Both the position numbers and the translations under genes were made by a program. Of a stretch of DNA of 64,000 bases, positions 17,912-25,959 are shown in pieces. Under the pieces are notes generated by a model. The model worked only from the letters and a program-made list of their open reading frames with translations, was not told the DNA's origin and did no database searches. The stretch covers positions 1-64,000 of the forward strand of contig NZ_QPJT01000009.1 of NCBI RefSeq assembly GCF_003337415.1, read 5' to 3'. How positions within the stretch are numbered: position 1 is the first letter of the stretch; each line of letters opens with the position of its first letter. The stretch is from Anaerobacterium chartisolvens. GTDB taxonomy: Bacteria; Bacillota; Clostridia; Acetivibrionales; DSM-27016.

Positions 17912-18004
17912 ACTCACCCCCGGCCCCTCTCTTTGCAAGAGAGGGGAGACAATACTTTTCTATACCCCCCTCTTTTGAAAAGAGAGGGGGGCAGGGGGGT
18001 GAGT
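17912..18004. mobile_element. Palindromic MITE-like element, copy 3
   Basis: Matches copies 1 and 2 except for one noticed base near 17949. After it the sequence runs directly into the spoIIIAF leader, without the GCCGAAGCGGAGC tail seen after copies 1 and 2. Confidence 0.65.
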
Positions 18005-18031
18005 ATATAACAAAGTGAGGGGGGGGATTTT

Positions 18032-18658
18032 TTGATTGATTTTTTGAGATCATGGATTTTTAATATAGTTTTTCTGGCAATCTTTATAGTGCTGATAGAA
18101 ATGCTTATACCCTCCGGCAAAACAAAAAAGGTTGTGAATCTGGTTTCTGGCTGTATAATGCTCATTGCAATTATAAACCCTCTTCTTGGAATTGTTGGCC
18201 GCGACATAGACATGAAGGGCTTTCAGATAGAAACCGGCAACTTTATTGACAGAAAGGAAATTGAGGCACAGGGAAAGATTTTAGAGGAGGAAAGAATGAA
18301 GCAGATAGTAAAGCTTTATAGAGAAAAGATAGTTTCGCAGTTAGAGGGCAGTGCCATGGAGGTAAGCGGTGTTGCCGGGGCAAACGCGGATGTGGTTATA
18401 AACGAGGATTATGGCTCGGATAAGTTTGGAGAGATTAAAAAGGCATATGTAAGAGTGAGGCTTCAGAAGGAAAATGACGGCATAAAGCCTGTTGCGAAGG
18501 TTGGTAAAATAGTTATTGACAAGCAAGAGCGCACAAATGAGGAGCCTCTTGAAATGGACAATGATATTAAAAGGCAGATGGAAGGCAGGATAGGCAGCCT
18601 TTTTAATTTAAGCAGTGAGGATATCGTTATTACTCTTATGGAAGGTATGGGAGGATAA
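18032..18658 (+). CDS. spoIIIAF: Stage III sporulation protein AF
   Basis: Two N-terminal transmembrane helices (IFNIVFLAIFIVLIEMLIP and VNLVSGCIMLIAIINPLL) are followed by a soluble domain of about 140 residues, the standard SpoIIIAF layout. The TTG start at 18032 is preceded by GAGGGGGGGG. Length of 208 residues is normal. It is separated from spoIIIAE by the 488-base repeat array, unusual for an operon whose other members are tightly packed, and its ribosome binding site lies just beyond the last palindrome. Confidence 0.92.
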   Translation: MIDFLRSWIFNIVFLAIFIVLIEMLIPSGKTKKVVNLVSGCIMLIAIINPLLGIVGRDIDMKGFQIETGNFIDRKEIEAQGKILEEERMKQIVKLYREKIVSQLEGSAMEVSGVAGANADVVINEDYGSDKFGEIKKAYVRVRLQKENDGIKPVAKVGKIVIDKQERTNEEPLEMDNDIKRQMEGRIGSLFNLSSEDIVITLMEGMGG

Positions 18659-18659
18659 A

Positions 18660-19295
18660 ATGGCTTGGAAAAGTAGATTTTTTGAATATGTGAAAAAGCT
18701 GTTGAATGCCGAGAACAAGAAAAAAACCATGGAAAATGCCGTAATTGTAGTGATTATCGGAATTATTGCAATAATTGCGGGAGGTGCGTTCTTTACGACT
18801 GATGGCAGTAAGGATAGGAATAAGGCAGAGAGTGAAGCCCAAGCACAGGAGGTGTCACAAGAGGTGTCACAGGAAGTGGGTAAATTTACGCGGAAGGATG
18901 ACGGTGATGAGCTTGAAACAAGGGTAGAAAAGGGACTGTCTCAGATAAAGGGGGCAGGAAGGGTTACTGTGCTTATTACATATGCCTCAGGCAACGAGAG
19001 GGTTCCTGCCGTCAATGCCAAGAAAAATGACAGCAGCACCGATGAGAAGGACAGCGGAGGAGGAGAGAGAACAATAACCCAAAACAGCTATGAGGCAGAA
19101 ATGGTGTATGAGGAAGCGCAGGGAGGGGGGAAAAAACCGGTATTTTTAAAGGAGCTTACGCCTCAGGTAAAAGGAATTGTTGTTATAGCCGACGGTGCCG
19201 GAGAGCCTCAGGTAAGAGAGGCCTTAAGCAGGGCGGCAATGGTGCTTATGGATGTGCCGGCACACAGAATACAGGTATTTGAAAGAGAAGAATAA
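18660..19295 (+). CDS. spoIIIAG: Stage III sporulation protein AG
   Basis: SpoIIIAG forms a large ring in the intermembrane space in studied species. The protein has a short cytoplasmic start, a transmembrane helix (VIVVIIGIIAIIAGGAFF, about residues 26-43) and a ring-building domain at the C terminus (KGLSQIKGAGRVTVLITY, then VKGIVVIADGAG). A charged low-complexity linker with VSQEVSQEV repeats joins them. ATG 18660 lies one base after the spoIIIAF stop, behind GGGAGG; the frame is open upstream to 18615, inside spoIIIAF. Confidence 0.93.
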   Translation: MAWKSRFFEYVKKLLNAENKKKTMENAVIVVIIGIIAIIAGGAFFTTDGSKDRNKAESEAQAQEVSQEVSQEVGKFTRKDDGDELETRVEKGLSQIKGAGRVTVLITYASGNERVPAVNAKKNDSSTDEKDSGGGERTITQNSYEAEMVYEEAQGGGKKPVFLKELTPQVKGIVVIADGAGEPQVREALSRAAMVLMDVPAHRIQVFEREE

Positions 19296-19375
19296 CAAAA
19301 TCTTTACAGCATCTATAATAAAAGGTTGGACACGTGAATATATTATTACTAAATTAGTGTAAGGGAGGGCTTTTT

Positions 19376-19948
19376 GTGTTAGTTTTTAAAAGAAAACAGG
19401 TAGTAATTTTGTCTCTTGTATTATTGTTACTTGTTGCCGGGTACCTGCAATATACCTATAACCAGAGCAGTAATTCAACTGCGGATAAGGAGAGCATAAA
19501 GACGGGGGAAGCGGTATATGTAGACAAAAATGAAAGCGCGGCGGATACCGGGAAGGATGATAAGCCGGAAAAATCGCTGAAGGCCTCAAAGAAAGCCGAG
19601 GATTTCTTTGCACAGGCAAAGCTCGATAAGGAAATGAGCCGCAGCAAGGATACCGACAGCTTAAAAGAGATTTCCGAGGATCCCAATGCCACAAACGAGG
19701 CTAAGGATAAGGCATATGAGCAGAGAATGAAAATTGTCGCAAGTTCAGAAAAGGAAATGAGAATTGAAACTCTGATAAAAGAAAAGGGCTTCGGAGATGT
19801 CATAGTGCTTTTAGGTGATGATGACAGCCTTGATGTAATAGTCAAAGCTCCAACCCTTACCACCCAGCATGTGGCGCAAATCGCCGATGTGGCATCCAGA
19901 CAGGCACAAATACCTATAGGCAGCATTCATGTAAAGAATATTTTTTAA
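19376..19948 (+). CDS. spoIIIAH: Stage III sporulation protein AH
   Basis: SpoIIIAH is the YscJ/FliF-like subunit that pairs with the forespore partner (SpoIIQ in Bacillus). It has an N-terminal anchor (VVILSLVLLLLVAGYLQY), a charged linker, and the ring-building domain with DVIVLLGDDDSLDVIVKAPT and VASRQAQIPIGSIHV. GTG 19376 follows GGGAGGG. The 80-base gap before it is larger than others in the operon but no terminator was seen there. Length is 190 residues. Confidence 0.93.
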   Translation: MLVFKRKQVVILSLVLLLLVAGYLQYTYNQSSNSTADKESIKTGEAVYVDKNESAADTGKDDKPEKSLKASKKAEDFFAQAKLDKEMSRSKDTDSLKEISEDPNATNEAKDKAYEQRMKIVASSEKEMRIETLIKEKGFGDVIVLLGDDDSLDVIVKAPTLTTQHVAQIADVASRQAQIPIGSIHVKNIF

Positions 19949-19983
19949 AATGCATATCCCAAAAAAACACAGCAGGCGACGAA

Positions 19984-20022
19984 AACAGGCGATAGATGAA
20001 ATTTATCTATTGCCTGTTCTTT
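19984..20022 (+). terminator. Terminator at end of spoIIIA operon
   Basis: AACAGGCGATAGAT pairs with ATCTATTGCCTGTT (one G-U pair) around GAAATTT, followed by CTTTAG. The T-run is weak but the stem is long. Confidence 0.75.
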
Positions 20023-20039
20023 AGCTTTAATGATATAAT
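20010..20039 (+). promoter_or_regulatory. Putative sigma-A promoter for asp23 operon
   Basis: TTGCCT and TATAAT are separated by 18 bases. The -35 box overlaps the right arm of the preceding terminator. It lies about 80 bases upstream of the Asp23-family gene. Confidence 0.5.
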
Positions 20040-20121
20040 TTGTATTTGTCAGACAGGCTGTATTTTTATAGATTGGGGCTTTTTAGGTGGGTAAATAATT
20101 TTTCGGCAGGGAGGGATATAA

Positions 20122-20526
20122 ATGGATGAAGCTGTTGAAAGCATTGTAAATGACAAGGGCTCTATTAAAATTTCAGATGAAGTGGTGGCCATAATAGCAG
20201 GCATTGCAGCTACTGAAATTCCTGGTGTCGCAGGAATGAGCGGAGGCATTGCCGGAGGTATTGCGGAAATGCTGGGAAGAAAAAATCTTTCTAAGGGTGT
20301 AAAGGTGGAGGTTGGAGAGAAGGAAGCGGCAATAGATTTATATATAATCGTAGAATATGGCTCCAGGATTCCGGATATTGCTTGGGAAATACAGGAAAAA
20401 GTTAAAAAAGCTGTACAGACCATGACAGGGCTTGATGTGATAGAGGTCAATATTCACATTCAGGGAGTTAATATAGAGAAAGAGCATAAAAAAGAAATTA
20501 TAGATGAAGCTGCAAGAGTCAAGTAA
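20122..20526 (+). CDS. Asp23/Gls24 family envelope stress protein
   Basis: A 134-residue Asp23-family protein (ISDEVVAIIAGIAATEIPGV, then GMSGGIAGGIAEMLGRKNLS, ending in an HIQGVNI-type strand). In staphylococci Asp23 is tethered to the membrane by AmaP, and the AmaP-like gene follows here. GGGAGGG precedes ATG 20122. This group is a standing companion of nusB-xseAB in Clostridia. Confidence 0.9.
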   Translation: MDEAVESIVNDKGSIKISDEVVAIIAGIAATEIPGVAGMSGGIAGGIAEMLGRKNLSKGVKVEVGEKEAAIDLYIIVEYGSRIPDIAWEIQEKVKKAVQTMTGLDVIEVNIHIQGVNIEKEHKKEIIDEAARVK

Positions 20527-20707
20527 TAACTGCCCCCTCAAGTGCCGGCGGTATTAAGGATGTAAAAAAAGGGAAGAATATATAAAGCTTTCAAGGGTTT
20601 TGTCCGATAAAATACTGCCGACGGGGTTTATTTTTTCAGAATAATAGAATATAATGGTAATGCTTAACTTATTTTTAGGCTTCTTTGGAGAAGAGGTGGA
20701 TAAACTT

Positions 20708-21256
20708 ATGAATATTTTGTTTAGGGTTTTGCTTACAATTTATGGCTTCTGCCTTGCGGTTGCCTCTTTGATTGTGGCATGGGTTGCAGTCAGGCCGCAA
20801 GTTTTCAACAGTATAGCCCGCTATATGGGTTATAACATCCTGCGCAATAATGGGCCAAGAGTGATGATGTTTTTAATTGCCGTGATTTTTCTTGCTTTAA
20901 GTATAACCTTTCTTTTGTCGGGAATAAAAAGCAGCAAGGATAAGAAATGTGTCAGCAGGTATACTAACATAGGCGAAATAAAAATATCCTTAAATTCCGT
21001 GGAAAGCATGGCACTCGCAGCATCGAGGAGGCTTAACGGCGTTAAGGAAACCAAGGCTTTTGTTTCAAAATCAAATGATGGCATATCCATCGCTATAAAG
21101 GCTGTAGTTCTCGGAGATATCAACATACCCGCGCTTTCAGAGGATATTCAGGTTAAGGTTAAAAGCGCTGTGGAGGAAAGCACCGGCATAAAGGTAAATG
21201 ACGTAAAGGTATTGGTTGAAAACATATATACCGGATATAAGGCAAGGGTTGAGTAG
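20708..21256 (+). CDS. amaP: Alkaline shock response membrane anchor protein AmaP
   Basis: Two N-terminal transmembrane helices (ILFRVLLTIYGFCLAVASLI and VMMFLIAVIFLALSITFLL) are followed by an Asp23-like soluble domain (SLNSVESMALAASRRLNGV onward). This is the AmaP layout, which anchors Asp23 at the membrane. ATG 20708 is preceded by AGAGGTGG and gives 182 residues; the frame is open from 20654. A weak long-range hairpin (GGCGGTATT with AATACTGCC) lies in the gap before it. Confidence 0.88.
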   Translation: MNILFRVLLTIYGFCLAVASLIVAWVAVRPQVFNSIARYMGYNILRNNGPRVMMFLIAVIFLALSITFLLSGIKSSKDKKCVSRYTNIGEIKISLNSVESMALAASRRLNGVKETKAFVSKSNDGISIAIKAVVLGDINIPALSEDIQVKVKSAVEESTGIKVNDVKVLVENIYTGYKARVE

Positions 21257-21275
21257 ATTTGGAGGTATTAATGCT

Positions 21276-21506
21276 ATGGACAAGGAAAAGCTGGTGCAGT
21301 TTTACAACTCGCATAAGGGCGGAGTCAACGGTGCTATAGTAGGCTTTGTATTAGCCTCCGTTATATTGATAATAGGGTTCTTAAATACTCTGTTTATTGC
21401 AATATTTGTTGGAATAGGGTATTATATTGGCAAGAAGCTTTCCGAAGACAAGGAATATATTAAAAACCTGCTTGACAAGATTCTTCCGCCGGGTACATAC
21501 AGGTAG
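21276..21506 (+). CDS. DUF2273 small membrane protein
   Basis: A 76-residue protein with a central hydrophobic region forming one or two helices (GAIVGFVLASVILIIGFLNT and FIAIFVGIGYYIGKKL), flanked by charged ends. It is the usual third member of the Asp23-AmaP-DUF2273 envelope set. GGAGG at 21261-21265 supports ATG 21276. Its final seven codons, including the TAG stop, are tandemly repeated. Confidence 0.87.
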   Translation: MDKEKLVQFYNSHKGGVNGAIVGFVLASVILIIGFLNTLFIAIFVGIGYYIGKKLSEDKEYIKNLLDKILPPGTYR

Positions 21507-21528
21507 CCGCTGGGTACATACAGATAAA
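21487..21528. repeat. 21-bp tandem duplication at the 3' end of the DUF2273 gene
   Basis: CCGCCGGGTACATACAGGTA(G) is followed directly by CCGCTGGGTACATACAGATA(A), with three differences in 21 bases. The period equals seven codons, so both units read as PxGTYR plus a stop in the same frame. The first stop is TAG and the second TAA. Confidence 0.9.
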
Positions 21529-21589
21529 TTGAGCTATTTTACCGACATTCATTATATTAACTTTAGGACTTACGGGAGGTAAGCATTTA

Positions 21590-22018
21590 ATGGGACGCAG
21601 GGTATCCAGAGAAACTGCCATGAAGCTCTTATACCAGCTTGAGATCCACAATGACGATATGCAGGAGCAAATAAAAGCTGCTTTTGAGGATCATGCCTTT
21701 TCAGAAGCTGATAAGAAGTACATTAACGATGTTGTTTAAGGTGTTTTTGATAACAAGGAATATATCGATAGGCTGGTGGAGAAATACTCCAAGGGATGGA
21801 AAATAAACAGAATATCCAGAGTTGACATTTCTATTCTAAGGCTGAGCATATATGAAATAGGCTTCAGAGATGACATACCCTTTAACGTTTCTATAAATGA
21901 GGCTGTTGAGCTGGCTAAAAAGTACAGTAATGAGGAAGCAGGGGCTTTTATAAACGGTATACTGGGAAAAATACCTAAAATGCGTGCTCTGCCGGAAGAA
22001 AATGAAGCGGGAAATTAA
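21590..22018 (+). pseudogene. nusB: Transcription antitermination factor NusB, interrupted by an in-frame TAA
   Basis: From ATG 21590 (behind GGGAGG) the frame reads MGRRVSRETAMKLLYQLEIH, a clear NusB start. It continues to DVV, then TAA at 21737-21739, and resumes in the same frame as GVFDNKEYIDRLVEKYS through SIYEIGF and INEAVELAKKYS to GILGKI. No frameshift is needed; one codon (family members have a sense codon before GV, and CAA or CAG to TAA is a likely change) separates it from an intact gene of about 142 codons. GTG 21776 could start a C-terminal fragment, but half of the helical bundle would be missing. A sequencing error is possible. It keeps its normal place before xseA. Confidence 0.9.
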
Positions 22019-22070
22019 AATTACACTATATGGCTTGCCTGCTGTAATATAATTTAGCCAGTTTTATGCG

Positions 22071-22102
22071 GACCGGTACTTAGTAAATTAAGCCGGTTTT
22101 TT
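22071..22102 (+). terminator. Probable terminator after nusB
   Basis: ACCGG and CCGGT arms with a partly paired interior (CTTA/TAAG) are followed by TTTTTTA. This may partly insulate nusB from xseA. Confidence 0.55.
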
Positions 22103-22192
22103 ATGTGTGGCTGTGTAATTTATACTCTTTTTTAAAGAATTTTTCAATGCCCCTTTATAAGCGGCGCTACATTATTAAAACAGTGAGGTCGT

Positions 22193-23407
22193 ATGAACTA
22201 TGTACTATCAGTATCGGAGATAAACAGGTATATAAAAGAGCTTATATCGAAAGACATGATAATGTCGGGCCTTTGGGTAAGGGGAGAAATCTCAAACTAT
22301 AAGTATCATTATTCGGGACATATGTATTTTACGCTTAAAGACGAAAAATGCCTGATTAAATGTGTTATGTTCAAATCCCATGCCTCCGCTCTTAAATTTG
22401 AGCCCGAAAATGGGGGAAGGGTAATAATAAAGGGCTATGTTTCGGTATTTGAGAGGGACGGGCAGTATCAGCTATATGTTGAGGAAATGCAGCCCGACGG
22501 AATAGGAAACCTGCACATGGCCTTTGAGCAGCTTAAAAAAAAGCTCTTTGAAGAGGGTCTCTTCGATGAAGCAAACAAAAAGAGGCTTCCCTTTTTGCCC
22601 CGTGCTGTCGGTATAGTAACCTCTTCCACCGGTTCTGTTGTGAGAGATATAATAAATATATCAAGCAGGCGTTTTAGAGAAATTGAGCTTAAAATTTTCC
22701 CTGTCGCGGTTCAAGGTGAGCAGGCGGCCGGCCAGATTTCAGGTGCAATCAAAAAATTAAACCGACTTGGCTGTGTCGATGTGATAATTCTTGCCAGAGG
22801 AGGAGGCTCTTTAGAAGAGCTGTGGGCCTTCAACGAAGAGGTTGTTGCCAGAAGCATTTTTAATTCCGTTATTCCCGTTGTATCGGCAGTAGGACATGAG
22901 ACTGACTATACAATTTCAGATTTTGTGGCGGATGTAAGGGCTCCGACACCCTCTGCCGCAGCAGAAATTGTAATCCCCGAAAGAGCTGTGCTTAAGGAGC
23001 GTATTATGCTGCTGGAAGCCAGACTTAAGAACGGAGCTTCGGCAAAAATACAAAATGAAAGAGCACAGCTTGAAAGGCTGAGAGCAAGCTCTGCCTTCAG
23101 GCAGCCCTATGACAGGCTCTATCAGGAGCGCATGAGGCTTGATACGCTTAACAGGTATATGCATAAGGCAATGCTTTCGGTAATGGAAAAAAAGAGGTCG
23201 GATTTAAGCCTCCTGATAGGGAAGCTTGATGCCTTAAGCCCACTCAGCATTATGTCGAGAGGCTACGGTGTTATAAGGTCGCTTGAGGATGGGGAGGTTG
23301 TAAGGTCGGTTAAAGCTGTAAGGGAAAATGAAAGGCTTTCTGTAGAGCTTTTTGACGGAAAAATAATCTGCAGGGCAGAGGATATAAAAATCAATCCGGG
23401 CCTGTAA
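22193..23407 (+). CDS. xseA: Exodeoxyribonuclease VII large subunit
   Basis: Catalytic subunit of ExoVII, which degrades single-stranded DNA from both ends. It has the N-terminal OB fold (ELISKDMIMSGLWVRGEISN, YFTLKDE), the catalytic core (ARGGGSLEELWAFNEE, SAVGHETDYTISDFVAD, RAPTPSAAAEI), a long coiled region and the C-terminal beta segment with MSRGYGVI. Length of 404 residues is normal. GTGAGG lies upstream of ATG 22193. The small subunit gene follows. Confidence 0.96.
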   Translation: MNYVLSVSEINRYIKELISKDMIMSGLWVRGEISNYKYHYSGHMYFTLKDEKCLIKCVMFKSHASALKFEPENGGRVIIKGYVSVFERDGQYQLYVEEMQPDGIGNLHMAFEQLKKKLFEEGLFDEANKKRLPFLPRAVGIVTSSTGSVVRDIINISSRRFREIELKIFPVAVQGEQAAGQISGAIKKLNRLGCVDVIILARGGGSLEELWAFNEEVVARSIFNSVIPVVSAVGHETDYTISDFVADVRAPTPSAAAEIVIPERAVLKERIMLLEARLKNGASAKIQNERAQLERLRASSAFRQPYDRLYQERMRLDTLNRYMHKAMLSVMEKKRSDLSLLIGKLDALSPLSIMSRGYGVIRSLEDGEVVRSVKAVRENERLSVELFDGKIICRAEDIKINPGL

Positions 23408-23438
23408 ATATGCCCAAGCATGAAGGAGGTTAAGGAGT

Positions 23439-23675
23439 TTGAACAAAAAGGAGCTTGCTTTTGAGGAGGCTGTAAATGAGCTTGAGAATATAGTGGCAAA
23501 GCTTGAAAAGGGAGAGCTTCCGCTGGACGGGTCAATAGAGATTTTTCAAAGAGGGATTGAGCTGTCCAGATATTGCGGCAAAACCTTGGACAGCATGGAG
23601 AAAAAAATAAGCATATTACTGGAAGACGGCAGCGGCGAAATCAGAGAAGAGCTGTTTGATTCCCCGGAGGCTTAA
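23439..23675 (+). CDS. xseB: Exodeoxyribonuclease VII small subunit
   Basis: A 78-residue helical hairpin protein with the family pattern FEEAVNELENIVAKLEKGEL, PLDGSIEIFQRGIEL and a second helix to ISILLEDG. It binds the coiled region of XseA. The TTG start at 23439 lies behind AAGGAG. It ends two bases before ispA, indicating an operon. Confidence 0.94.
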   Translation: MNKKELAFEEAVNELENIVAKLEKGELPLDGSIEIFQRGIELSRYCGKTLDSMEKKISILLEDGSGEIREELFDSPEA

Positions 23676-23677
23676 GA

Positions 23678-24595
23678 ATGGATTTTAAGTTAAAATGTGA
23701 CGGATGGATTAAGCTGATAGAGGACACTCTTGCAGACTTCATGGAAAAGGCTGCCCGCACGTCACAGCCTTGTTGCAGAGCAGGATCAGAAAAAAGCATT
23801 TACGAGGCTATGCGCTACAGCCTGATGGCAGGAGGAAAAAGACTGAGGCCAATGCTGGCATTGGCGACCTGTGAAATGCTTGAGGGTGATATTAACGATG
23901 TGCTGCCTTACGCCTGTGCCGTAGAAATGATACATACCTATTCTCTCATACATGATGATTTGCCGTCTATGGACAACGACAGCTACAGAAGAGGAAGGCT
24001 TACGAATCATAAGGTATACGGAGAGGCAACGGCGATACTTGCCGGAGATGCCCTTCTCAATTACGCATTTGAAATTATGCTGGATCATGCTATGGGCTCG
24101 GATAGCAATATGGGAGCCAAAGTAAAGGCTATGGGCATAGTGGCTAAGGCCTCCGGCGCTTCAGGCATGATAGGGGGACAGGTTGTAGATTTGGAATCGG
24201 AGGGGAAAAACATCCCTTTGGAATTGCTGCAGTACATGCACAGCCTTAAAACCGGCGCGCTTATAAAAGCACCCGTAATGGCCTCGGGAATCATTTGCGG
24301 GGCCGGGGGAGAAAAATTGGAGCTTTTGCGCCTGTATGCCGAAAGACTTGGGCTGGCATTCCAGATTAAGGATGATATTTTGGATGTGGAGGGGGATTTT
24401 TCCCTTCTTGGAAAGCAGACCGGAAGCGACGAGGCAAAAGGTAAATCGACCTTTGTAAAGCTGCTGGGGCTTGAGGAGTCAAAAAAAAGGCTGGCATCAA
24501 TTACCGATGAAGCCGTACATGCTTTAGATTACTTCGAAGGAAAGGGCGTCTTCCTGCAGCGTCTGGCAAGACAGCTTCTGGAAAGGAAAAATTGA
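23678..24595 (+). CDS. ispA: Farnesyl/geranyl diphosphate synthase (polyprenyl synthetase)
   Basis: This enzyme elongates C5 isoprenoid diphosphates for quinone and undecaprenyl carrier synthesis. It has the first aspartate-rich motif in HDDLPSMDND, GGKRLRPML near the N terminus, and the second aspartate motif in IKDDILDVEGD. Length is 305 residues. Product chain length cannot be fixed by eye, but IspA-type is likely from size and from the xseAB-ispA-dxs neighbourhood that supplies its substrates. Confidence 0.93.
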   Translation: MDFKLKCDGWIKLIEDTLADFMEKAARTSQPCCRAGSEKSIYEAMRYSLMAGGKRLRPMLALATCEMLEGDINDVLPYACAVEMIHTYSLIHDDLPSMDNDSYRRGRLTNHKVYGEATAILAGDALLNYAFEIMLDHAMGSDSNMGAKVKAMGIVAKASGASGMIGGQVVDLESEGKNIPLELLQYMHSLKTGALIKAPVMASGIICGAGGEKLELLRLYAERLGLAFQIKDDILDVEGDFSLLGKQTGSDEAKGKSTFVKLLGLEESKKRLASITDEAVHALDYFEGKGVFLQRLARQLLERKN

Positions 24596-24605
24596 GGTGG
24601 ATGTC

Positions 24606-25043
24606 GTGGATTTTTTTATAAAGATTTTTTCGAACAAGGCTATTATTGTTCCTGTTATAGCATGGTTTATTGCCCAGAGCATAAAGGTTGTCAGTGTAAT
24701 AATAACTCAACGCAAAGTTGACTTTACAAGATTTATAGGCTCTGGAGGAATGCCCAGCTCCCATGCTGCGTTTGTTGTTTCATTAGCTACCGTCACAGGA
24801 AGAATAAAGGGCTGGGATTCCGTAGAGTTTGCAATATCCCTTGCGCTGTCTCTTGTTGTAATGTATGATGCAGCCGGTGTTAGAAGAGCGGCAGGAAAAC
24901 AGGCTCAGGCATTAAACAAGCTTATTTATTCACAAAATGAGGTGCAGTTTGACGAAAGCTTAAAGGAGCTTTTAGGGCACACCCCTTTTCAGGTTATAAT
25001 GGGAGCAGCTCTGGGTATTTTAACAGGTCTTTGGCTTGGATAG
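24606..25043 (+). CDS. Divergent PAP2 family (DUF212) membrane protein
   Basis: A protein of about 145 residues with four hydrophobic segments and the family motifs GGMPSSHAA near the middle and YDAAGVRRAAGKQA further on, as in DUF212 / acid phosphatase-VanPERL-type proteins. The SSH and later charged residues resemble a reduced PAP2 phosphatase site. An isoprenoid or lipid phosphatase role is an inference from family and from ispA next door. GTG 24606 is chosen because GAGGTGG sits just upstream; GTG 24597 overlaps that site. Confidence 0.85.
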   Translation: MDFFIKIFSNKAIIVPVIAWFIAQSIKVVSVIITQRKVDFTRFIGSGGMPSSHAAFVVSLATVTGRIKGWDSVEFAISLALSLVVMYDAAGVRRAAGKQAQALNKLIYSQNEVQFDESLKELLGHTPFQVIMGAALGILTGLWLG

Positions 25044-25170
25044 TTGGATAGATTGAAGTCAAAAGGTCTTTTTGCCCCGCTATTCATATTATTAATGAGA
25101 GATTCTTTGAAATATGGACTTAGCTTTAAAAATACAGCTGCTATAGATTCAAATCAAACCTTATTTATTC

Positions 25171-25199
25171 TTTAAACAATAATGTTTATATGTTATAAT
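25171..25199 (+). promoter_or_regulatory. Putative promoter for OLE RNA
   Basis: TTTAAA and TATAAT are spaced by 17 bases, with TG one base before the -10 box (TGTTATAAT, an extended -10). The expected start near 25206 would give a transcript of about 595 bases before the oapA leader, close to the known size of OLE RNA. A TTGACA at 25251 lacks a good -10 partner. Confidence 0.55.
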
Positions 25200-25205
25200 T
25201 CTTAC

Positions 25206-25800
25206 TTGTAACATTGTACGGGATAAAATTCATTTTCCCGGAAATAAAATTTGACAAATTTAATTTGTAAATAAAACAGGGTGGTGCAGTATCCTAGTCA
25301 GATCCGCCGTTCCTGAAGACGGGCCTAAAAATCCGTTTAAGGGCACATCGATGAAGTTCCTGGTGTCGGCTTGTTACGCCCAGTAGTGGGCTGATGCTGG
25401 GAGTTAAGGCTTAGGGGCGATCTGCAATGGCATGCAGGCGTTGACCCCTCTGCCGTGGAGACCCTTACTTTTGGAAGAAAAGTCGGGGAAGCAGGCTGAA
25501 ATTTCGGCTTGTTTCCTTGCCACCTCGACCACGATAAGGGATTAAACCTGTTAGGCGGTACTTTAAAAGGTGCTGTGAACAGAGTAGCCTGCCTTGAGTG
25601 GGTTTGGTGGATAGCGGATCAGATGCCGGAATATTGGCCGATATAACGGCATTATCGCTGCTTGAAACCAAATTTGCAAAAGAGGCTAAGGAACTGGCCG
25701 GACTGCAGGGGAAAACCTCTAGGCTGTTCGATTTTCGAGGCATATTGAAGATTGCAGTGTGGACTAAGTGGTGATCAGGCTTCATTTAAGGTAACTTAAT
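25206..25800 (+). ncRNA. ole: OLE (ornate, large, extremophilic) RNA
   Basis: The 900-base space between the DUF212 gene and oapA has no convincing coding sequence. Instead it holds a GC-richer, structure-rich tract, for example CTGCA/TGCAG at 25422-25437 and ATGCCG/CGGCAT at 25623-25652, with many GNRA-like and A-rich loops. OLE RNA, a non-coding RNA of about 600 nucleotides from anaerobic and extremophilic Firmicutes, is encoded exactly here, directly upstream of its membrane partner gene oapA and near ispA and dxs. Identification rests on context, length and structure; I did not align it to a covariance model, so the ends are approximate. Known function: a membrane-bound RNP linked to magnesium, alcohol and cold tolerance. 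Confidence 0.85.
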
Positions 25801-25959
25801 GACGGAAGGGTTAAAGGGAAACCGCAAATTTGGCGACATTTTTGTAACTTCTGGGGAAATCCTGCCTGACCTAAGCCGCAAAATTTATTCAGTATGCTAC
25901 CACCCGTTTTTATTATATATTTGGAGAAGCTGTATTGTTAATTGGAGGGTTTTTATATA

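Larger units (their letters stand above)
17505..18004. repeat. Tandem triplication (173-bp period) of the spoIIIAE 3' end plus palindromic element
   Basis: Copies start at 17505, 17678 and 17851. Each begins with the final 39 bases of spoIIIAE including the stop, then a linker, a GC-rich palindromic element of about 93 bp, and a tail containing GCCGAAGCGGAGC. Copies 1 and 2 differ at one noticed base (AAGGTGA against AAGCTGA). Copy 3 has one noticed change (GGGAGAC for GGGAGGC) and stops after the palindrome. Near-identity implies recent expansion. It fills the 488-base gap between spoIIIAE and spoIIIAF. Confidence 0.95.

Noticed and set aside
17505-18004. CRISPR-like array
   Set aside because: The repeat period is 173 bp with no short repeat-spacer pattern, the units include coding sequence of spoIIIAE, and no cas genes are present.
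17787-18213. Minus-strand reading frames across the repeat array
   Set aside because: They consist of translated palindromic repeats, overlap spoIIIAF on the other strand and lack ribosome binding sites.
21590-22018. Programmed read-through or recoding of the nusB stop
   Set aside because: The codon is TAA, not TGA or TAG, and no SECIS-like or slippery sequence is visible, so mutation or sequencing error is simpler.
25251-25277. TTGACA as the -35 box of the OLE promoter
   Set aside because: No -10 match lies at 16-18 bases; the upstream extended -10 site fits better and gives the expected RNA length.
25465-25785. Minus-strand reading frame of 106 codons within the OLE region
   Set aside because: Antisense to a structured RNA locus, with no recognisable protein family or ribosome binding site.
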